DNA of 56,807 nt from Lutibacter sp. (GCA_030694935.1 JAUYUA010000066.1:1-56807), one strand, 5' to 3'. Counted from the stretch's first letter, positions 16,772-26,010 are shown. Made by a program: numbers and translations. Notes: generated by a model from the sequence alone, not told the origin.

Positions 16772-17104
16772 TTAATAAATATCAACTCTTTTTTTAGTAT
16801 TTCCCACATAAACTTCATTGCCGTTAACAATTACGGGACGCTTTAAAAAAGTGTATTCGTCCAAAATCAATTGTCGGTAGTCTTTTTCTGTTAATTGCTG
16901 ACTTTTTAAGTCCATTTCCTTATACTTTTTTGCGCTTCGGCTAAACAAAACTTCATAACTTTTTGTAAGCGCAAACAATTCGTCCAACTGTTTTACGGTA
17001 ATGGGTTCGGTTTTAATTTCCTGCAAAATATAGCCGGCAGTATCCATTTCTTTTAAAATTCTTCTGCAGGTATCGCAGGTTTTTAGGTGGTATATTTTTT
17101 TCAT
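16772..17104 (-). CDS. ArsC/Spx-type thioredoxin-fold protein
   Basis: The 110-residue protein belongs to the arsenate reductase ArsC family in the broad sense. The N-terminal CxxC motif (C10 and C13 in TCDTCRR) is typical of Spx/YffB-type members, while true ArsC usually has a single catalytic cysteine. The conserved block FLKRPVI lies near the C-terminus. It could be a reductase or a redox-linked regulator; no arsenic genes are nearby. It is transcribed away from the DinB gene. Confidence 0.85.
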   Translation of the reverse strand: MKKIYHLKTCDTCRRILKEMDTAGYILQEIKTEPITVKQLDELFALTKSYEVLFSRSAKKYKEMDLKSQQLTEKDYRQLILDEYTFLKRPVIVNGNEVYVGNTKKRVDIY

Positions 17105-17147
17105 TTTTTAAATGATGTTAATCCGTAAAATTAATCCGTTTTTACTT

Positions 17148-17155
17148 TAAATTTG
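17148..17155 (+). promoter_or_regulatory. -7 promoter element of the DinB-fold gene
   Basis: TAAATTTG matches TAnnTTTG and ends 26 bases before the ATG at 17182. Confidence 0.5.
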
Positions 17156-17181
17156 AACACTATTAACAAAAAAACAATCGA

Positions 17182-17637
17182 ATGCAAAAAAACTTTGACA
17201 TCCTCATTAAAACAAGACAGCTTATTTTAAATATAACCGAAAACCTATCGATGGAACAGTTGAATAAAATTCCGCAGGGATTTAAAAACAACATCGCCTG
17301 GAATATTGCCCATTTAACAGTAACGCAACAGCTTTTGTGCTACAAATTATCGGGATTGAATTGTTTGGTTTCCGAAGAAATGATTGCCAAATTTCAAAAA
17401 GGAACCGCACCAAATCATCCTATTTCCAAAGAAGAATTTGAAGCCATAAAGTTGCAGTTTTTACAGCTTCCGTTGCAATTGGAAGATGATTACAACAAGG
17501 GGATTTTCAAAAATTATAATGAATACTTAACCAGTGTTGACATTACATTAAATACTGTTGAAGACGGCATTGTGTTCAATACTTATCACGAGGGAATTCA
17601 CCTCGGAATTATGCTGCAATTGATGAAATTTGTTTAA
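17182..17637 (+). CDS. DinB-superfamily protein
   Basis: The 151-residue protein has the four-helix DinB layout. Likely metal-binding histidines are H44 in NIAHLT and H135 and H139 in TYHEGIHLG, matching the three-histidine site of the family. Members include thiol-dependent transferases and stress proteins with unclear roles. The gene has its own -7 motif and no obvious operon partner. Confidence 0.85.
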   Translation: MQKNFDILIKTRQLILNITENLSMEQLNKIPQGFKNNIAWNIAHLTVTQQLLCYKLSGLNCLVSEEMIAKFQKGTAPNHPISKEEFEAIKLQFLQLPLQLEDDYNKGIFKNYNEYLTSVDITLNTVEDGIVFNTYHEGIHLGIMLQLMKFV

Positions 17638-17710
17638 TTTTTTTTTATGGTTAAATCAAACCAAAATCAAAGAATTTCACCCTTTTTGCTGAAAGTGGCC
17701 CTAATTATTA

Positions 17711-17718
17711 TACTTTTG
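17711..17718 (+). promoter_or_regulatory. -7 promoter element of metB, four bases from ATG
   Basis: TACTTTTG matches TAnnTTTG. Only TAAA separates it from the ATG at 17723, so transcription should start at or next to the start codon and give a leaderless mRNA. Confidence 0.6.
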
Positions 17719-17722
17719 TAAA

Positions 17723-18868
17723 ATGAAATTTAATACAAAAACCATCCACGGAAATCAAGCGCACGATCCTTCAACCGGAGCGGTAATGCCACCAATATAC
17801 CAAACTTCAACCTACGCCCAATCTTCACCGGGCGTTCATAAAGGTTACGAATATTCAAGAACTGCGAATCCAACACGAACCGCAGTTGAAAATGCTTTTG
17901 CCAGCATTGAAAACGGGGAATTCGGACTTGCATTTGGTTCGGGATTGGCAGCCATTGATTGTGTGATGAAGTTATTGAGTCCGGGAGATGAGGTTATTTC
18001 CACCAACGATTTGTATGGAGGATCGTACAGAATATTCACAAAAATATTTGAAAATTACGGCATCAAATTTCATTTTATCGGAATGGAAAATGCAGAACAT
18101 ATTGAAAATTATATTTCTGAAAAAACAAAATTAATTTGGGTTGAAACGCCTACCAATCCGATGATGAACATCATTGATATTGTGGCAGTTTCTGCAGTCG
18201 CCAAAAAACATCAAATTTTATTGGCGGTGGACAATACTTTCGCAACGCCTTATTTGCAAAACCCGTTGGATTTGGGCGCTGATATTGTGATGCATTCGGC
18301 CACAAAATATTTGGGCGGACACTCTGATGTAGTGATGGGCGCTTTGATTGTAAATGATAAATCGCTTGCCGATAAGCTGTATTTTATTCAAAATGCTTGT
18401 GGCGCCGTTTGCGGACCAATGGACAGTTTTTTGGTGTTGCGAGGCATAAAAACCTTGCATGTGCGTATGCAGCGCCATTGTGAAAACGGTAAATCGGTGG
18501 CTGAATATTTGGCAAAACATCCAAAAATTGAAAAAGTGTATTGGCCCGGTTTTGAAAACCATCCAAACCACGAAATCGCAAAAAAACAAATGAAGGATTT
18601 TGGCGGAATGGTGTCTTTTGTCACCAAAGGAAACAATATTAAAGATGCTTTTAAAATACTGGAAAACTTAAAACTGTTCACTTTGGCCGAATCATTGGGC
18701 GGCGTGGAATCTTTGTCGGGCCATCCTGCAAGTATGACACACGCGTCTATCCCAAAAGCCGAACGCGAAAAAACTGGCGTTGTGGATTCATTAATACGAT
18801 TAAGCGTTGGAATTGAAGATATAGATGATTTATTGGCCGATTTAGACCAGGCATTAAGTTTAGTTTAG
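17723..18868 (+). CDS. metB: Cystathionine gamma-synthase/lyase-type PLP enzyme
   Basis: The 381-residue enzyme belongs to the Cys/Met metabolism PLP family. The cofactor lysine is K195 in HSATKYLGGHSD, and the cofactor-contacting SRTANPTR (45-52), YGG (98-100) and D170 are present. The family includes cystathionine gamma-synthase (making cystathionine from an acyl-homoserine and cysteine) and gamma-lyase (breaking it down); sequence motifs do not separate them firmly. The gene converges with the barrel-protein gene and overlaps it by nine bases (18860-18868). Confidence 0.9.
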   Translation: MKFNTKTIHGNQAHDPSTGAVMPPIYQTSTYAQSSPGVHKGYEYSRTANPTRTAVENAFASIENGEFGLAFGSGLAAIDCVMKLLSPGDEVISTNDLYGGSYRIFTKIFENYGIKFHFIGMENAEHIENYISEKTKLIWVETPTNPMMNIIDIVAVSAVAKKHQILLAVDNTFATPYLQNPLDLGADIVMHSATKYLGGHSDVVMGALIVNDKSLADKLYFIQNACGAVCGPMDSFLVLRGIKTLHVRMQRHCENGKSVAEYLAKHPKIEKVYWPGFENHPNHEIAKKQMKDFGGMVSFVTKGNNIKDAFKILENLKLFTLAESLGGVESLSGHPASMTHASIPKAEREKTGVVDSLIRLSVGIEDIDDLLADLDQALSLV

Positions 18869-19669
18869 GTAATAAACATAACCAATATGAACCCATAAAA
18901 GCCAATCATTGTATTTATTGGCTGGGTCATTTTTGGCATGCAAGCCATCCACATAATTGGAAAAGAAATATTGCCATCGGGATTCTATCAGTAAATCTGA
19001 ATATTCTCCCAATTTATAACGTGTTCCAACGCCAAAAGTTGCAGACATGGTAATGCCTGCTTCATCTTTTGAAGCACCGGGATTTAGGCTATTGTCCCAT
19101 TTTGGAAATAAAACACCAGGATCTCTCCAATCACCGGTTCCGTAAGTTGAAGTAATGGAAGGGTTATAATAATCGACAAAGGCTCCGGCACTTATGTAAG
19201 GTGACCAATGTAAATCAGGAATTCTTCTGGAACCGAAATCTACAATATCAACCCAATGAAATTCCATTTGGGCACCTAAATTCAGCAAGTAAGTTTTTCC
19301 GGTATGCGCACGCAATCGGTCGCCCCATTCTCCTGGTTTTTCTGCATATTCACCAAAATGCTCTAATTCGGCTGACATATAAGATGCTTCTGCCCGAACA
19401 CGAAAATGCTCTGCGAAATAACCGGTGCGCAGATTCCATCGGTAACGGTAATCGGTAAAATTTAAATAGTAAATTACGCCAATACCCACACCTACATTTC
19501 CGCCAACATTGGCCTTAAAATTATTTCGCTGGCCATAATCGGTTGTAAATGATGCGGAACCTGCAATAAAACCAATTTCATGGCTCTTTTCACTTTGGGC
19601 TTGCATTCCAAATGACACAATTAAAAAAAGTATCGGGGTTGCTATTTTTATTAATTTATTCAAAAACAT
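18860..19669 (-). CDS. Outer-membrane beta-barrel protein, THC0290_0291-like
   Basis: The 269-residue protein has a signal peptide (about 1-24, ending MQAQ) and then alternating aromatic/polar strands ending in an aromatic residue (IGYVYYLN), as outer-membrane barrels do. I believe it belongs to the flavobacterial family called THC0290_0291, of unknown function. It has its own -7 motif at 19686-19693. Confidence 0.75.
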   Translation of the reverse strand: MFLNKLIKIATPILFLIVSFGMQAQSEKSHEIGFIAGSASFTTDYGQRNNFKANVGGNVGVGIGVIYYLNFTDYRYRWNLRTGYFAEHFRVRAEASYMSAELEHFGEYAEKPGEWGDRLRAHTGKTYLLNLGAQMEFHWVDIVDFGSRRIPDLHWSPYISAGAFVDYYNPSITSTYGTGDWRDPGVLFPKWDNSLNPGASKDEAGITMSATFGVGTRYKLGEYSDLLIESRWQYFFSNYVDGLHAKNDPANKYNDWLLWVHIGYVYYLN

Positions 19670-19685
19670 AAAAATTTAGTTGTTT

Positions 19686-19693
19686 CAAATGTA
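19686..19693 (-). promoter_or_regulatory. -7 promoter element of the barrel-protein gene
   Basis: The minus strand reads TACATTTG, matching TAnnTTTG, 16 bases before the ATG at 19669. Confidence 0.5.
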
Positions 19694-19727
19694 ATAAAAA
19701 CTTGAGTAATCACAATATTAATTAAAT

Positions 19728-21338
19728 TTAATCTAAGATAAACGATTCATTAACATCCCAATTGGCCCTCAATTCAATTTTTTTGTCAAAATATTTCACA
19801 ACCTCAGGTTGTCGTCTGTCCAAAAAACTTCCTGTATCCCAAACGCCATTATTATTTTCATCTATGGTAACCCTTACGCCATAATTTCCGGGTGACAACA
19901 AATTAAAGCTCACTTTTTGGGGCTTGTCAATTTTTATCAGCCTAATTAAAACATCTTTTTCATTTAACAACTCAACAATAAGCGCAGTGTTTTTGGTGCT
20001 CATCAAATCAATATTGATGATTCCGTAATCTTCAGGTGTTTTTGTTTTTAATTTGTATACGATTGAATCATTCGACAAGCCAAAAATATCAGTAATTGCT
20101 TTAGACTTAAACTCAAAATTGTAATCCGTATTGTGTTTCTTCTCGAAATTCAGCGTTAATTTCGTTTTGGATACTGATAATATTTCCGTAAAATCAACAG
20201 CCGTTGTATCTTTTCCTGTGATGTTAATGATATTAATCTTCGACCTGTCGAAACTCACCATAGGCGTATTGGTTGTAATAGAGAAAGTATCTATCAAATG
20301 CAAGGTTCCGATTGCATTTTGAGTCATTTTAAGGGAATCAATTTTTGTGCTTCTTGGCCTTAAGGTAAGCTTTTCAGTATAGTCATTTTTTGTAACCGAA
20401 AAAGTTAAGGAGTCCGCTTCAAAAGGTGTGTACCAATAATTGAGCGTGTCTTTACCTTTTTCAAAAACAATTTGAGATTTAAAATCGGCCGGTTTTTGCG
20501 TTAAAAGTTCAATGTTTAAATCATTAGCATTGCCTTCAAATCCAAATTGAATGCGGCCTTTGCTTACTTCTTTGGGCTTAAATACCTTTAATTTTGGGAC
20601 TTCCTTAAAAATGGTGAAATTGTATTTTTGATCTGTAGGAATTGCGATGGTGTCTTTTATAAATCCGATTTTATCAATTTCTGGGTTGTAAATTTTGTTG
20701 TTATTGGCATCTTTTAGTGCGATAAGTAAATATTTGCCGGCGCGTAAATTGGTTAATTCAAACAAGGTGCTGTCTAAAGTATTGCCAATATAGCGTGGTT
20801 TTTGTTTGTAAATAACAGAATCGGTATAGGAAGCGTTGTATTCATAAAGCATCACGTCAATGCCTTTTACAATTTTTTTCATCATAGGGTCAGTCACTTC
20901 TCCAGCCAAATTAAGGGAATCGATATAAGTCCCTGTTGAAAAAACATATTTAAAGTTTCCTAGTTTATTTTCTTCATTATTGTCAACAATGCTGTTTCCG
21001 AAATTAAAGGAGTAAGTGGTATTTGCATCTAAAGTATCCAGTATTTTTATGGTAATGAACTTGCTTGCGGTTCCAACCGGCGTAAGAATTGGATCGGTTT
21101 TTTGGGGCGGGGAAATCACCAGTTTTTGACTGACGTCTTTTAGTTTAATGTATTCGTCAAAATATATTTTTATTTGTTTTTCCTTAAAATTAACAGTTTC
21201 CATTGCAGGAATCGCCTTAATTAATACCGGCGGAATCGTGTCTTTTGGCCCGCCTGTTGGCGTGCCTCTTCTGGCGCAATCAAAAAATGCGCTTGCTATC
21301 ATTAAAACCAATAAAAACTTAACCAAAGAATTCCTCAT
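19728..21338 (-). CDS. Lipoprotein with Ig-like (SbsA-type) domain
   Basis: The 536-residue protein begins with a lipoprotein signal with the cysteine at position 21 (SAFFDCARRG). It then has the motif GGPKDTIPPVL and an SbsA Ig-like domain (about 35-125) and further beta-rich repeats, with a calcium-type turn DENNNGVWDTG near the end. This architecture is common in Bacteroidota lipoproteins of the cell surface; the function is unknown. It lies between a barrel-protein gene and the ComF gene, all on the minus strand. Confidence 0.85.
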   Translation of the reverse strand: MRNSLVKFLLVLMIASAFFDCARRGTPTGGPKDTIPPVLIKAIPAMETVNFKEKQIKIYFDEYIKLKDVSQKLVISPPQKTDPILTPVGTASKFITIKILDTLDANTTYSFNFGNSIVDNNEENKLGNFKYVFSTGTYIDSLNLAGEVTDPMMKKIVKGIDVMLYEYNASYTDSVIYKQKPRYIGNTLDSTLFELTNLRAGKYLLIALKDANNNKIYNPEIDKIGFIKDTIAIPTDQKYNFTIFKEVPKLKVFKPKEVSKGRIQFGFEGNANDLNIELLTQKPADFKSQIVFEKGKDTLNYWYTPFEADSLTFSVTKNDYTEKLTLRPRSTKIDSLKMTQNAIGTLHLIDTFSITTNTPMVSFDRSKINIINITGKDTTAVDFTEILSVSKTKLTLNFEKKHNTDYNFEFKSKAITDIFGLSNDSIVYKLKTKTPEDYGIINIDLMSTKNTALIVELLNEKDVLIRLIKIDKPQKVSFNLLSPGNYGVRVTIDENNNGVWDTGSFLDRRQPEVVKYFDKKIELRANWDVNESFILD

Positions 21339-21422
21339 ATTTGTTTTATTAAAAAATACAAAATAACAATTATTTTATCAAAAAAACGCATTAATATATG
21401 CGACCGTTTAATATTAACTTTT

Positions 21423-22109
21423 TTACTTTGTGTAAGCCATGCACGCGATGCTTATTTTTAAATTTTTTGTGTGGCGAAGCGCATCATAACAAGCTTCAAG
21501 TGTTGCGCCGGTTGTAATAACATCATCAATTAAAAGGATGTGTTTGTTTTCCAAGGCCGCATTGTTTTGGACGTGAAATAATTCCTGCACATTTTTCCAA
21601 CGTTCCAAACGCATTTTTTTGGTTTGTGTTTTTGTTGAAGAAACCCTGGTTAAAATAGTTGAATAATAGGGAATCGCCAGTTTTTTAGCCAGACTTTCTC
21701 CAAAAGTGGTTACCTGATTGTAGCCACGTTTTTTCAATTTTTTTGGATGAAGAGGTACGGGTATAATGCAATCTATGGTTTTAAAACGAGAACTTTCATA
21801 AATTTGCTCGCCAAGCCAATCTCCAATAAAAGTGCCAACTTGTTGTTGTTTCTTGTATTTAAGTTCATGAATTAAATGCTGTACGTTCCCTTTTTTGAAG
21901 AAATAAAATAGCGAAGTGGCATTTTCAAGAGGAATTCTTCCGTAGAAAGATTTTTCAATTAAATTATTTTCTTCAAAACTGAAATTGGTTAAAGGTAAAT
22001 CGTGCCGGCAGGTTAAACAAATAACTGCCTCGTTATTTGTCAAATATTCACTGCAGCCCAAACACACTTCAGGAAAAAAAATTGCAAAAACATCTTTTAA
22101 AATTTTCAT
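21423..22109 (-). CDS. ComF-family phosphoribosyltransferase-like protein
   Basis: The 228-residue protein has an N-terminal zinc-finger pair (C16 and C19 in CLGC, C31 and C34 in CLTC) and a C-terminal phosphoribosyltransferase domain with the PRPP loop LLIDDVITTGAT. ComF proteins take part in natural DNA uptake in several bacteria, probably handling the incoming strand. Other competence genes are not in the window. Confidence 0.9.
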   Translation of the reverse strand: MKILKDVFAIFFPEVCLGCSEYLTNNEAVICLTCRHDLPLTNFSFEENNLIEKSFYGRIPLENATSLFYFFKKGNVQHLIHELKYKKQQQVGTFIGDWLGEQIYESSRFKTIDCIIPVPLHPKKLKKRGYNQVTTFGESLAKKLAIPYYSTILTRVSSTKTQTKKMRLERWKNVQELFHVQNNAALENKHILLIDDVITTGATLEACYDALRHTKNLKISIACMAYTK

Positions 22110-22255
22110 AGCGGTTCTTTTTTTTAAAAGTACAGTTTTAATTCAAATAAATTTAGATGTAAAAAAGTAAGTTAAACCAATTGTTTGAGGAGGATTTAAG
22201 GATGTAAGCAACACTAATACATTCAAAAAAAGACATTTAAGCATAATTTATTTTG

Positions 22256-22263
22256 TAATTTTG
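22256..22263 (+). promoter_or_regulatory. -7 promoter element of the coiled-coil gene
   Basis: TAATTTTG matches TAnnTTTG and ends 32 bases before the ATG at 22296. Confidence 0.5.
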
Positions 22264-22295
22264 CGTTTATTATGAAGTAATTTAATATTTAAAAG

Positions 22296-23180
22296 ATGGA
22301 AGAAAATAAAAAATCTAATACCAATCTGATAATCATAGCATTGGCAGTTTTATTATTGGGTGCTTTGGCGTATACTTTTTATACGAGCTCGGAACATAAA
22401 AAGTTAACCGATGCAATTGAAGTCGAAAAACTTGAAATTGAGCAAAATTTGGACAGCATGATTGTTAGATACGAAGATGCTATTGCCGAAAAAACATCAA
22501 TGTCGGGCGAATTGATTATTGAAAGAGACAGGATTATTGCTCTTAGAGATTCAATTAAAGATTTGAAAGTTGTCAATTACAGTATGTTGCGCCGTTACAA
22601 GGGCGAAATTTCTAAATTGGAAGAATCCAACAAAAAATTATTTTTATTGAATGAGTCGTTAACAAGCTCAAATCAATTATTAACAACCAATTTAGACAGC
22701 GCCAAGGTTGTAATCACAAGACAAATAGCTAAAAACGACACGTTAACTACCCAAAATCTAACCTTGGCCCAAAAAGTGGCAATTGGTTCTGAGCTGAAGA
22801 TAAGCACGGTTAAAGTGCTTGCAATGAAAGAACGCAGTAACGGAAAATTAGTGGAAACTCCACGCGCAAACAATACCGATGCTTTAAGAATTAATTTGAC
22901 CATTGTAAAAAATGATATTGCCGAAAAAGGCGACCGTCAGGTTTATATCCAAATTGTGGATGCGCAAGGAAAAACAGTTTCACAAAAAGGAACGATTACG
23001 CTTTATGACAACACGCAGGTAAACTATAGCGATCTTTCTATGGTAAATTATATGAATGAAGCCATAGACTTAATTTCATTGGTTGAAGTGAAAAGCGACC
23101 TTATGAAAGCCGGTGTTTATACGGTGAATATTTATATTGAAAACAAATTTGTTGGAGCAACCAAATTTGTGCTGAAGTAA
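22296..23180 (+). CDS. Membrane-anchored coiled-coil protein of unknown function
   Basis: The 294-residue protein has one membrane span near the N-terminus (about 9-29), a long coiled coil (about 33-160) and a beta-rich C-terminal domain (about 165-294) with conserved features such as RINLTIVKND and VYIQIVDAQGK. The domain would lie outside the cytoplasmic membrane. I know similar proteins upstream of glyS in Flavobacteriia but no function for them. A strong terminator separates it from glyS. Confidence 0.8.
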   Translation: MEENKKSNTNLIIIALAVLLLGALAYTFYTSSEHKKLTDAIEVEKLEIEQNLDSMIVRYEDAIAEKTSMSGELIIERDRIIALRDSIKDLKVVNYSMLRRYKGEISKLEESNKKLFLLNESLTSSNQLLTTNLDSAKVVITRQIAKNDTLTTQNLTLAQKVAIGSELKISTVKVLAMKERSNGKLVETPRANNTDALRINLTIVKNDIAEKGDRQVYIQIVDAQGKTVSQKGTITLYDNTQVNYSDLSMVNYMNEAIDLISLVEVKSDLMKAGVYTVNIYIENKFVGATKFVLK

Positions 23181-23219
23181 AAAAGACACTCCGAAATAAG
23201 ATTATTTAATATTTTATTG

Positions 23220-23258
23220 GTGGAAATAGTTTAGGCTATTTCCACTTTTTTATTTTTT
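23220..23258 (+). terminator. Intrinsic terminator after the coiled-coil gene
   Basis: GTGGAAATAG (23220-23229) and CTATTTCCAC (23236-23245) form a ten-pair stem with a six-base loop, followed by a T-rich tract. It ends transcription before the glyS promoter. Confidence 0.85.
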
Positions 23259-23275
23259 AGTGTTAAAAGCTTTAC

Positions 23276-23283
23276 TATTTTTG
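23276..23283 (+). promoter_or_regulatory. -7 promoter element of glyS, four bases from ATG
   Basis: TATTTTTG matches TAnnTTTG; only CAGC separates it from the ATG at 23288. With a terminator just upstream, this is the likely sole promoter, and the mRNA should be leaderless. Confidence 0.65.
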
Positions 23284-23287
23284 CAGC

Positions 23288-24829
23288 ATGGCAAATCAAG
23301 ATGATCAATTTAAAAAAGTAGTTTCACACGCAAAGGAATACGGTTTTGTATTTCAATCAAGTGAAATTTATGATGGTTTGAGCGCAGTTTATGACTATGC
23401 TCAAAACGGCGTGGAATTAAAGAAAAACATAAGGGAATATTGGTGGAAAGCCATGGTGCAAATGCATGAAAATATTGTTGGCTTGGATGCCGCGATTTTT
23501 ATGCATCCAACCACTTGGAAAGCTTCCGGGCATGTTGATGCTTTTAACGATCCGTTAATCGACAATAAAGATTCCAAAAAAAGATACAGAGCCGATGTAT
23601 TAATTGAAGACTATGTTGCGAAATTGGATGATAAAATTGAAAAAGAAGTTGAAAAAGCAGCAAAACGTTTTGGAGATTCATTTGATGCAGCGCAATTTTT
23701 AGCCACCAACGAAAGGGTTTTGGGCTATAAAACAAAAGGCGAAACCATTTTAAAACGCATGGGAAAATCTTTGGCTGATGAAAATTTGGCCGATGTAAAA
23801 GCCTTAATCGAAGAATTGGAGATCGTTTGTCCGCTGTCAGGTTCAAAAAACTGGACAGAAGTGAAGCAATTCAACTTAATGTTTGGCACCAAAATAGGCG
23901 CTTCTGCTGATGCTTCCATGGATTTATATTTACGTCCGGAAACCGCGCAGGGAATTTTTGTGAATTTTTCAAATGTGCAAAAATCGGGACGAATGAAAAT
24001 TCCTTTCGGAATTGCACAAACAGGGAAAGCCTTCAGAAATGAAATTGTGGCGCGCCAGTTTATTTTTCGTATGCGTGAATTTGAACAAATGGAAATGCAA
24101 TTTTTTGTGCGTCCGGGAACCCAAAAAGAATGGTATGAGGAGTGGAAACAAGCCCGTTTAAAATGGCATTTGTCTTTGGGATTGGGCAAGGAAAATTACC
24201 GTTTTCACGACCACGACAAATTAGCGCATTATGCCGATGCCGCTGCGGATATTGAGTTTAAATTTCCTTTCGGATTTAAAGAATTGGAAGGAATTCATTC
24301 GCGAACCGATTTTGATTTATCGAGCCACGAAAAATTTTCGGGCAAGAAATTACAGTATTTTGATCCGGAATTAAATGAACATTACGTGCCTTATGTGGTG
24401 GAAACTTCAATTGGATTGGATCGTATGTTTTTGGCGGTTTTCTCAAATTCTTTGCAGGAAGAGGATTTGGAAAACGGAACCTCAAGAACTGTTTTGAGAT
24501 TGCCGGCAGTATTGGCGCCAACAAAAGCGGCCATTTTGCCATTGGTAAAAAAAGATGGTTTGCCTGAAGTTGCACGCAAGATTATGGAGGATTTAAAATG
24601 GGATTTTAGCGTGGATTATGATGAAAAAGATGCCGTTGGCCGAAGATACAGAAGGCAAGATGCCGTTGGAACGCCATTTTGCATAACGGTTGACCATGAA
24701 ACTTTAACCAATGACACCGTAACCATTCGTTACAGAGATACGATGGCGCAAAATCGCGTAAAAATCTCGGAACTTCGCGACATTATTAAAGAAGAAGTCG
24801 ATGTAAAAAAATGGTTGATGAATATGTAA
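23288..24829 (+). CDS. glyS: Glycine--tRNA ligase, single-chain type
   Basis: This 513-residue class II synthetase charges tRNA-Gly. Its N-terminus (FKKVVSHAKEYGFVFQSSEIYDG) is that of the eukaryote-like single-chain enzyme and not of the two-subunit GlyQ/GlyS type. Motif 2 (IAQTGKAFRNEI) and motif 3 (SIGLDRMFLAVF) are intact, and the C-terminal anticodon-binding domain follows from about residue 400. The start is fixed by family alignment, although it lies only four bases from the -7 motif. Confidence 0.96.
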   Translation: MANQDDQFKKVVSHAKEYGFVFQSSEIYDGLSAVYDYAQNGVELKKNIREYWWKAMVQMHENIVGLDAAIFMHPTTWKASGHVDAFNDPLIDNKDSKKRYRADVLIEDYVAKLDDKIEKEVEKAAKRFGDSFDAAQFLATNERVLGYKTKGETILKRMGKSLADENLADVKALIEELEIVCPLSGSKNWTEVKQFNLMFGTKIGASADASMDLYLRPETAQGIFVNFSNVQKSGRMKIPFGIAQTGKAFRNEIVARQFIFRMREFEQMEMQFFVRPGTQKEWYEEWKQARLKWHLSLGLGKENYRFHDHDKLAHYADAAADIEFKFPFGFKELEGIHSRTDFDLSSHEKFSGKKLQYFDPELNEHYVPYVVETSIGLDRMFLAVFSNSLQEEDLENGTSRTVLRLPAVLAPTKAAILPLVKKDGLPEVARKIMEDLKWDFSVDYDEKDAVGRRYRRQDAVGTPFCITVDHETLTNDTVTIRYRDTMAQNRVKISELRDIIKEEVDVKKWLMNM

Positions 24830-24849
24830 CCTTACAAAATTTAGACATA

Positions 24850-24884
24850 AAAAACGCCGTAATTATAAAAATTACGGCGTTTTT
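24850..24884. terminator. Bidirectional terminator after glyS
   Basis: AAAAACGCCGTAATT (24850-24864) and AATTACGGCGTTTTT (24870-24884) form a 15-pair stem with a five-base loop. A and T runs on both sides let it serve glyS and the convergent gene at 24899. Confidence 0.92.
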
Positions 24885-24898
24885 TATTTTTTTGAAGA

Positions 24899-25465
24899 TT
24901 ATTGAAACCGATAACCGATAGAAACGCCTCCGCGTCCCACAACTTCAAGGTCACTTTGGTTAAACATATCTCTTCCAATCCCGGCATATATCTCAGCAAT
25001 AAAACCTCTTTTGGTTATAAATTTACCTCCTACAGATATTCCAACAGCAAAATCTGTGAATTTTTTTTCTTCATGATTGCCACTGTAATAAGTATTGGTT
25101 TGTTGGTCATAATAATCATTATAAAATTCTTGTTTTCCGGAATGAAGCATCGTAAATGCTTCAACAAAAAAACCCTGAGCATATTTATTTGAAAAAAAGT
25201 GTCTATAATATGGTGTTAGTGAAAAAGTGCGGTATCCATCTAACGCTTCTATCTTGCTGTCTAAACTAATGAGTGTTCCAAAACCAATTGAAGATTCTTC
25301 ATTGAGCAATCTTTCATAATTAATATCTAACCATTTAAAACCAATTATGTTGGACATATTAATTTTTATTTCATTTTGTCTTAAAATTTCTTGATTTTCA
25401 TTTTCTTGCGCAAAAAGAGAGATACTTACTATAAATAATAGCGCCGATAAAGTAATTTTTTTCAT
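24899..25465 (-). CDS. Small outer-membrane beta-barrel protein
   Basis: With the ATG at 25465 the product has 188 residues: a signal peptide (about 1-19, MKKITLSALLFIVSISLFAQ region) and an OmpA/DUF3575-like beta-barrel ending in SIGYRFQ with a C-terminal aromatic. The reading frame is open to 25576, but that part overlaps ogt and includes the promoter at 25489-25496. Function unknown. Confidence 0.8.
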   Translation of the reverse strand: MKKITLSALLFIVSISLFAQENENQEILRQNEIKINMSNIIGFKWLDINYERLLNEESSIGFGTLISLDSKIEALDGYRTFSLTPYYRHFFSNKYAQGFFVEAFTMLHSGKQEFYNDYYDQQTNTYYSGNHEEKKFTDFAVGISVGGKFITKRGFIAEIYAGIGRDMFNQSDLEVVGRGGVSIGYRFQ

Positions 25466-25488
25466 AGTATAAATTTTAAATTCAAGAA

Positions 25489-25496
25489 CAAATATA
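25489..25496 (-). promoter_or_regulatory. -7 promoter element of the small barrel gene
   Basis: The minus strand reads TATATTTG, matching TAnnTTTG, 23 bases before the ATG at 25465. It supports the shorter start. Confidence 0.55.
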
Positions 25497-25527
25497 GCAT
25501 CAATAATTAAAAGAAATCGCCATATTT

Positions 25528-26010
25528 TTAAAATAATGACTGTTGATTTGATGGGTTTTCGTGCGCTATTAACCATTTTTTACGCCATATTCCTCCGGCA
25601 TAACCAGTTAGCGATCCGTTGCTTCCAATAATCCTGTGACAGGGGATGATAATCCAAATCGGATTTTTGCCATTTGCGGATGCTACCGCCCTAATGGCTT
25701 TTACATCGCCCAATTGTTTTGACTGTTCTAAATAAGTTCTGGTTTTTCCGAAGGGAACATTCAGCAATTCCTTCCAAACTTTTTTTTGAAAATCTGTTCC
25801 TTGCGGATTCAGTTTTAAATTGAATGCTGTTCGTGAACCGTTAAAATATTCATCTAATTGTTTTACGCAATCCTGTAAAATTTTAGGCATTTCTATGGAA
25901 GTTTCCAAGTCATCATCAATAACCGTAACGGCGCTGATGCCGTTTTTATCACCCACAATTTTCGCGGTGCCGATGGGTGTTTTGTAATATGCGGTTTGAT
26001 TAGATTCCAA
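25528..26010 (-). CDS. ogt: Methylated-DNA--protein-cysteine methyltransferase
   Basis: The protein repairs O6-alkylguanine by moving the alkyl group to its own cysteine. The active site IPCHRI is at 122-127 (C124), and the DNA-binding helix with the arginine finger (VKAIRAVASA) and the substrate loop GSLTGYAGG are present. The length of 160 is normal for the Ogt type without the Ada domain. It overlaps the TatD gene by 11 bases (26000-26010), so both are in one operon. Confidence 0.94.
   Translation of the reverse strand: MESNQTAYYKTPIGTAKIVGDKNGISAVTVIDDDLETSIEMPKILQDCVKQLDEYFNGSRTAFNLKLNPQGTDFQKKVWKELLNVPFGKTRTYLEQSKQLGDVKAIRAVASANGKNPIWIIIPCHRIIGSNGSLTGYAGGIWRKKWLIAHENPSNQQSLF

Noticed and set aside
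18218-18589. 123-residue minus-strand open frame inside metB
   Set aside because: It is a shadow of the metB coding frame, with no start signal and atypical composition.
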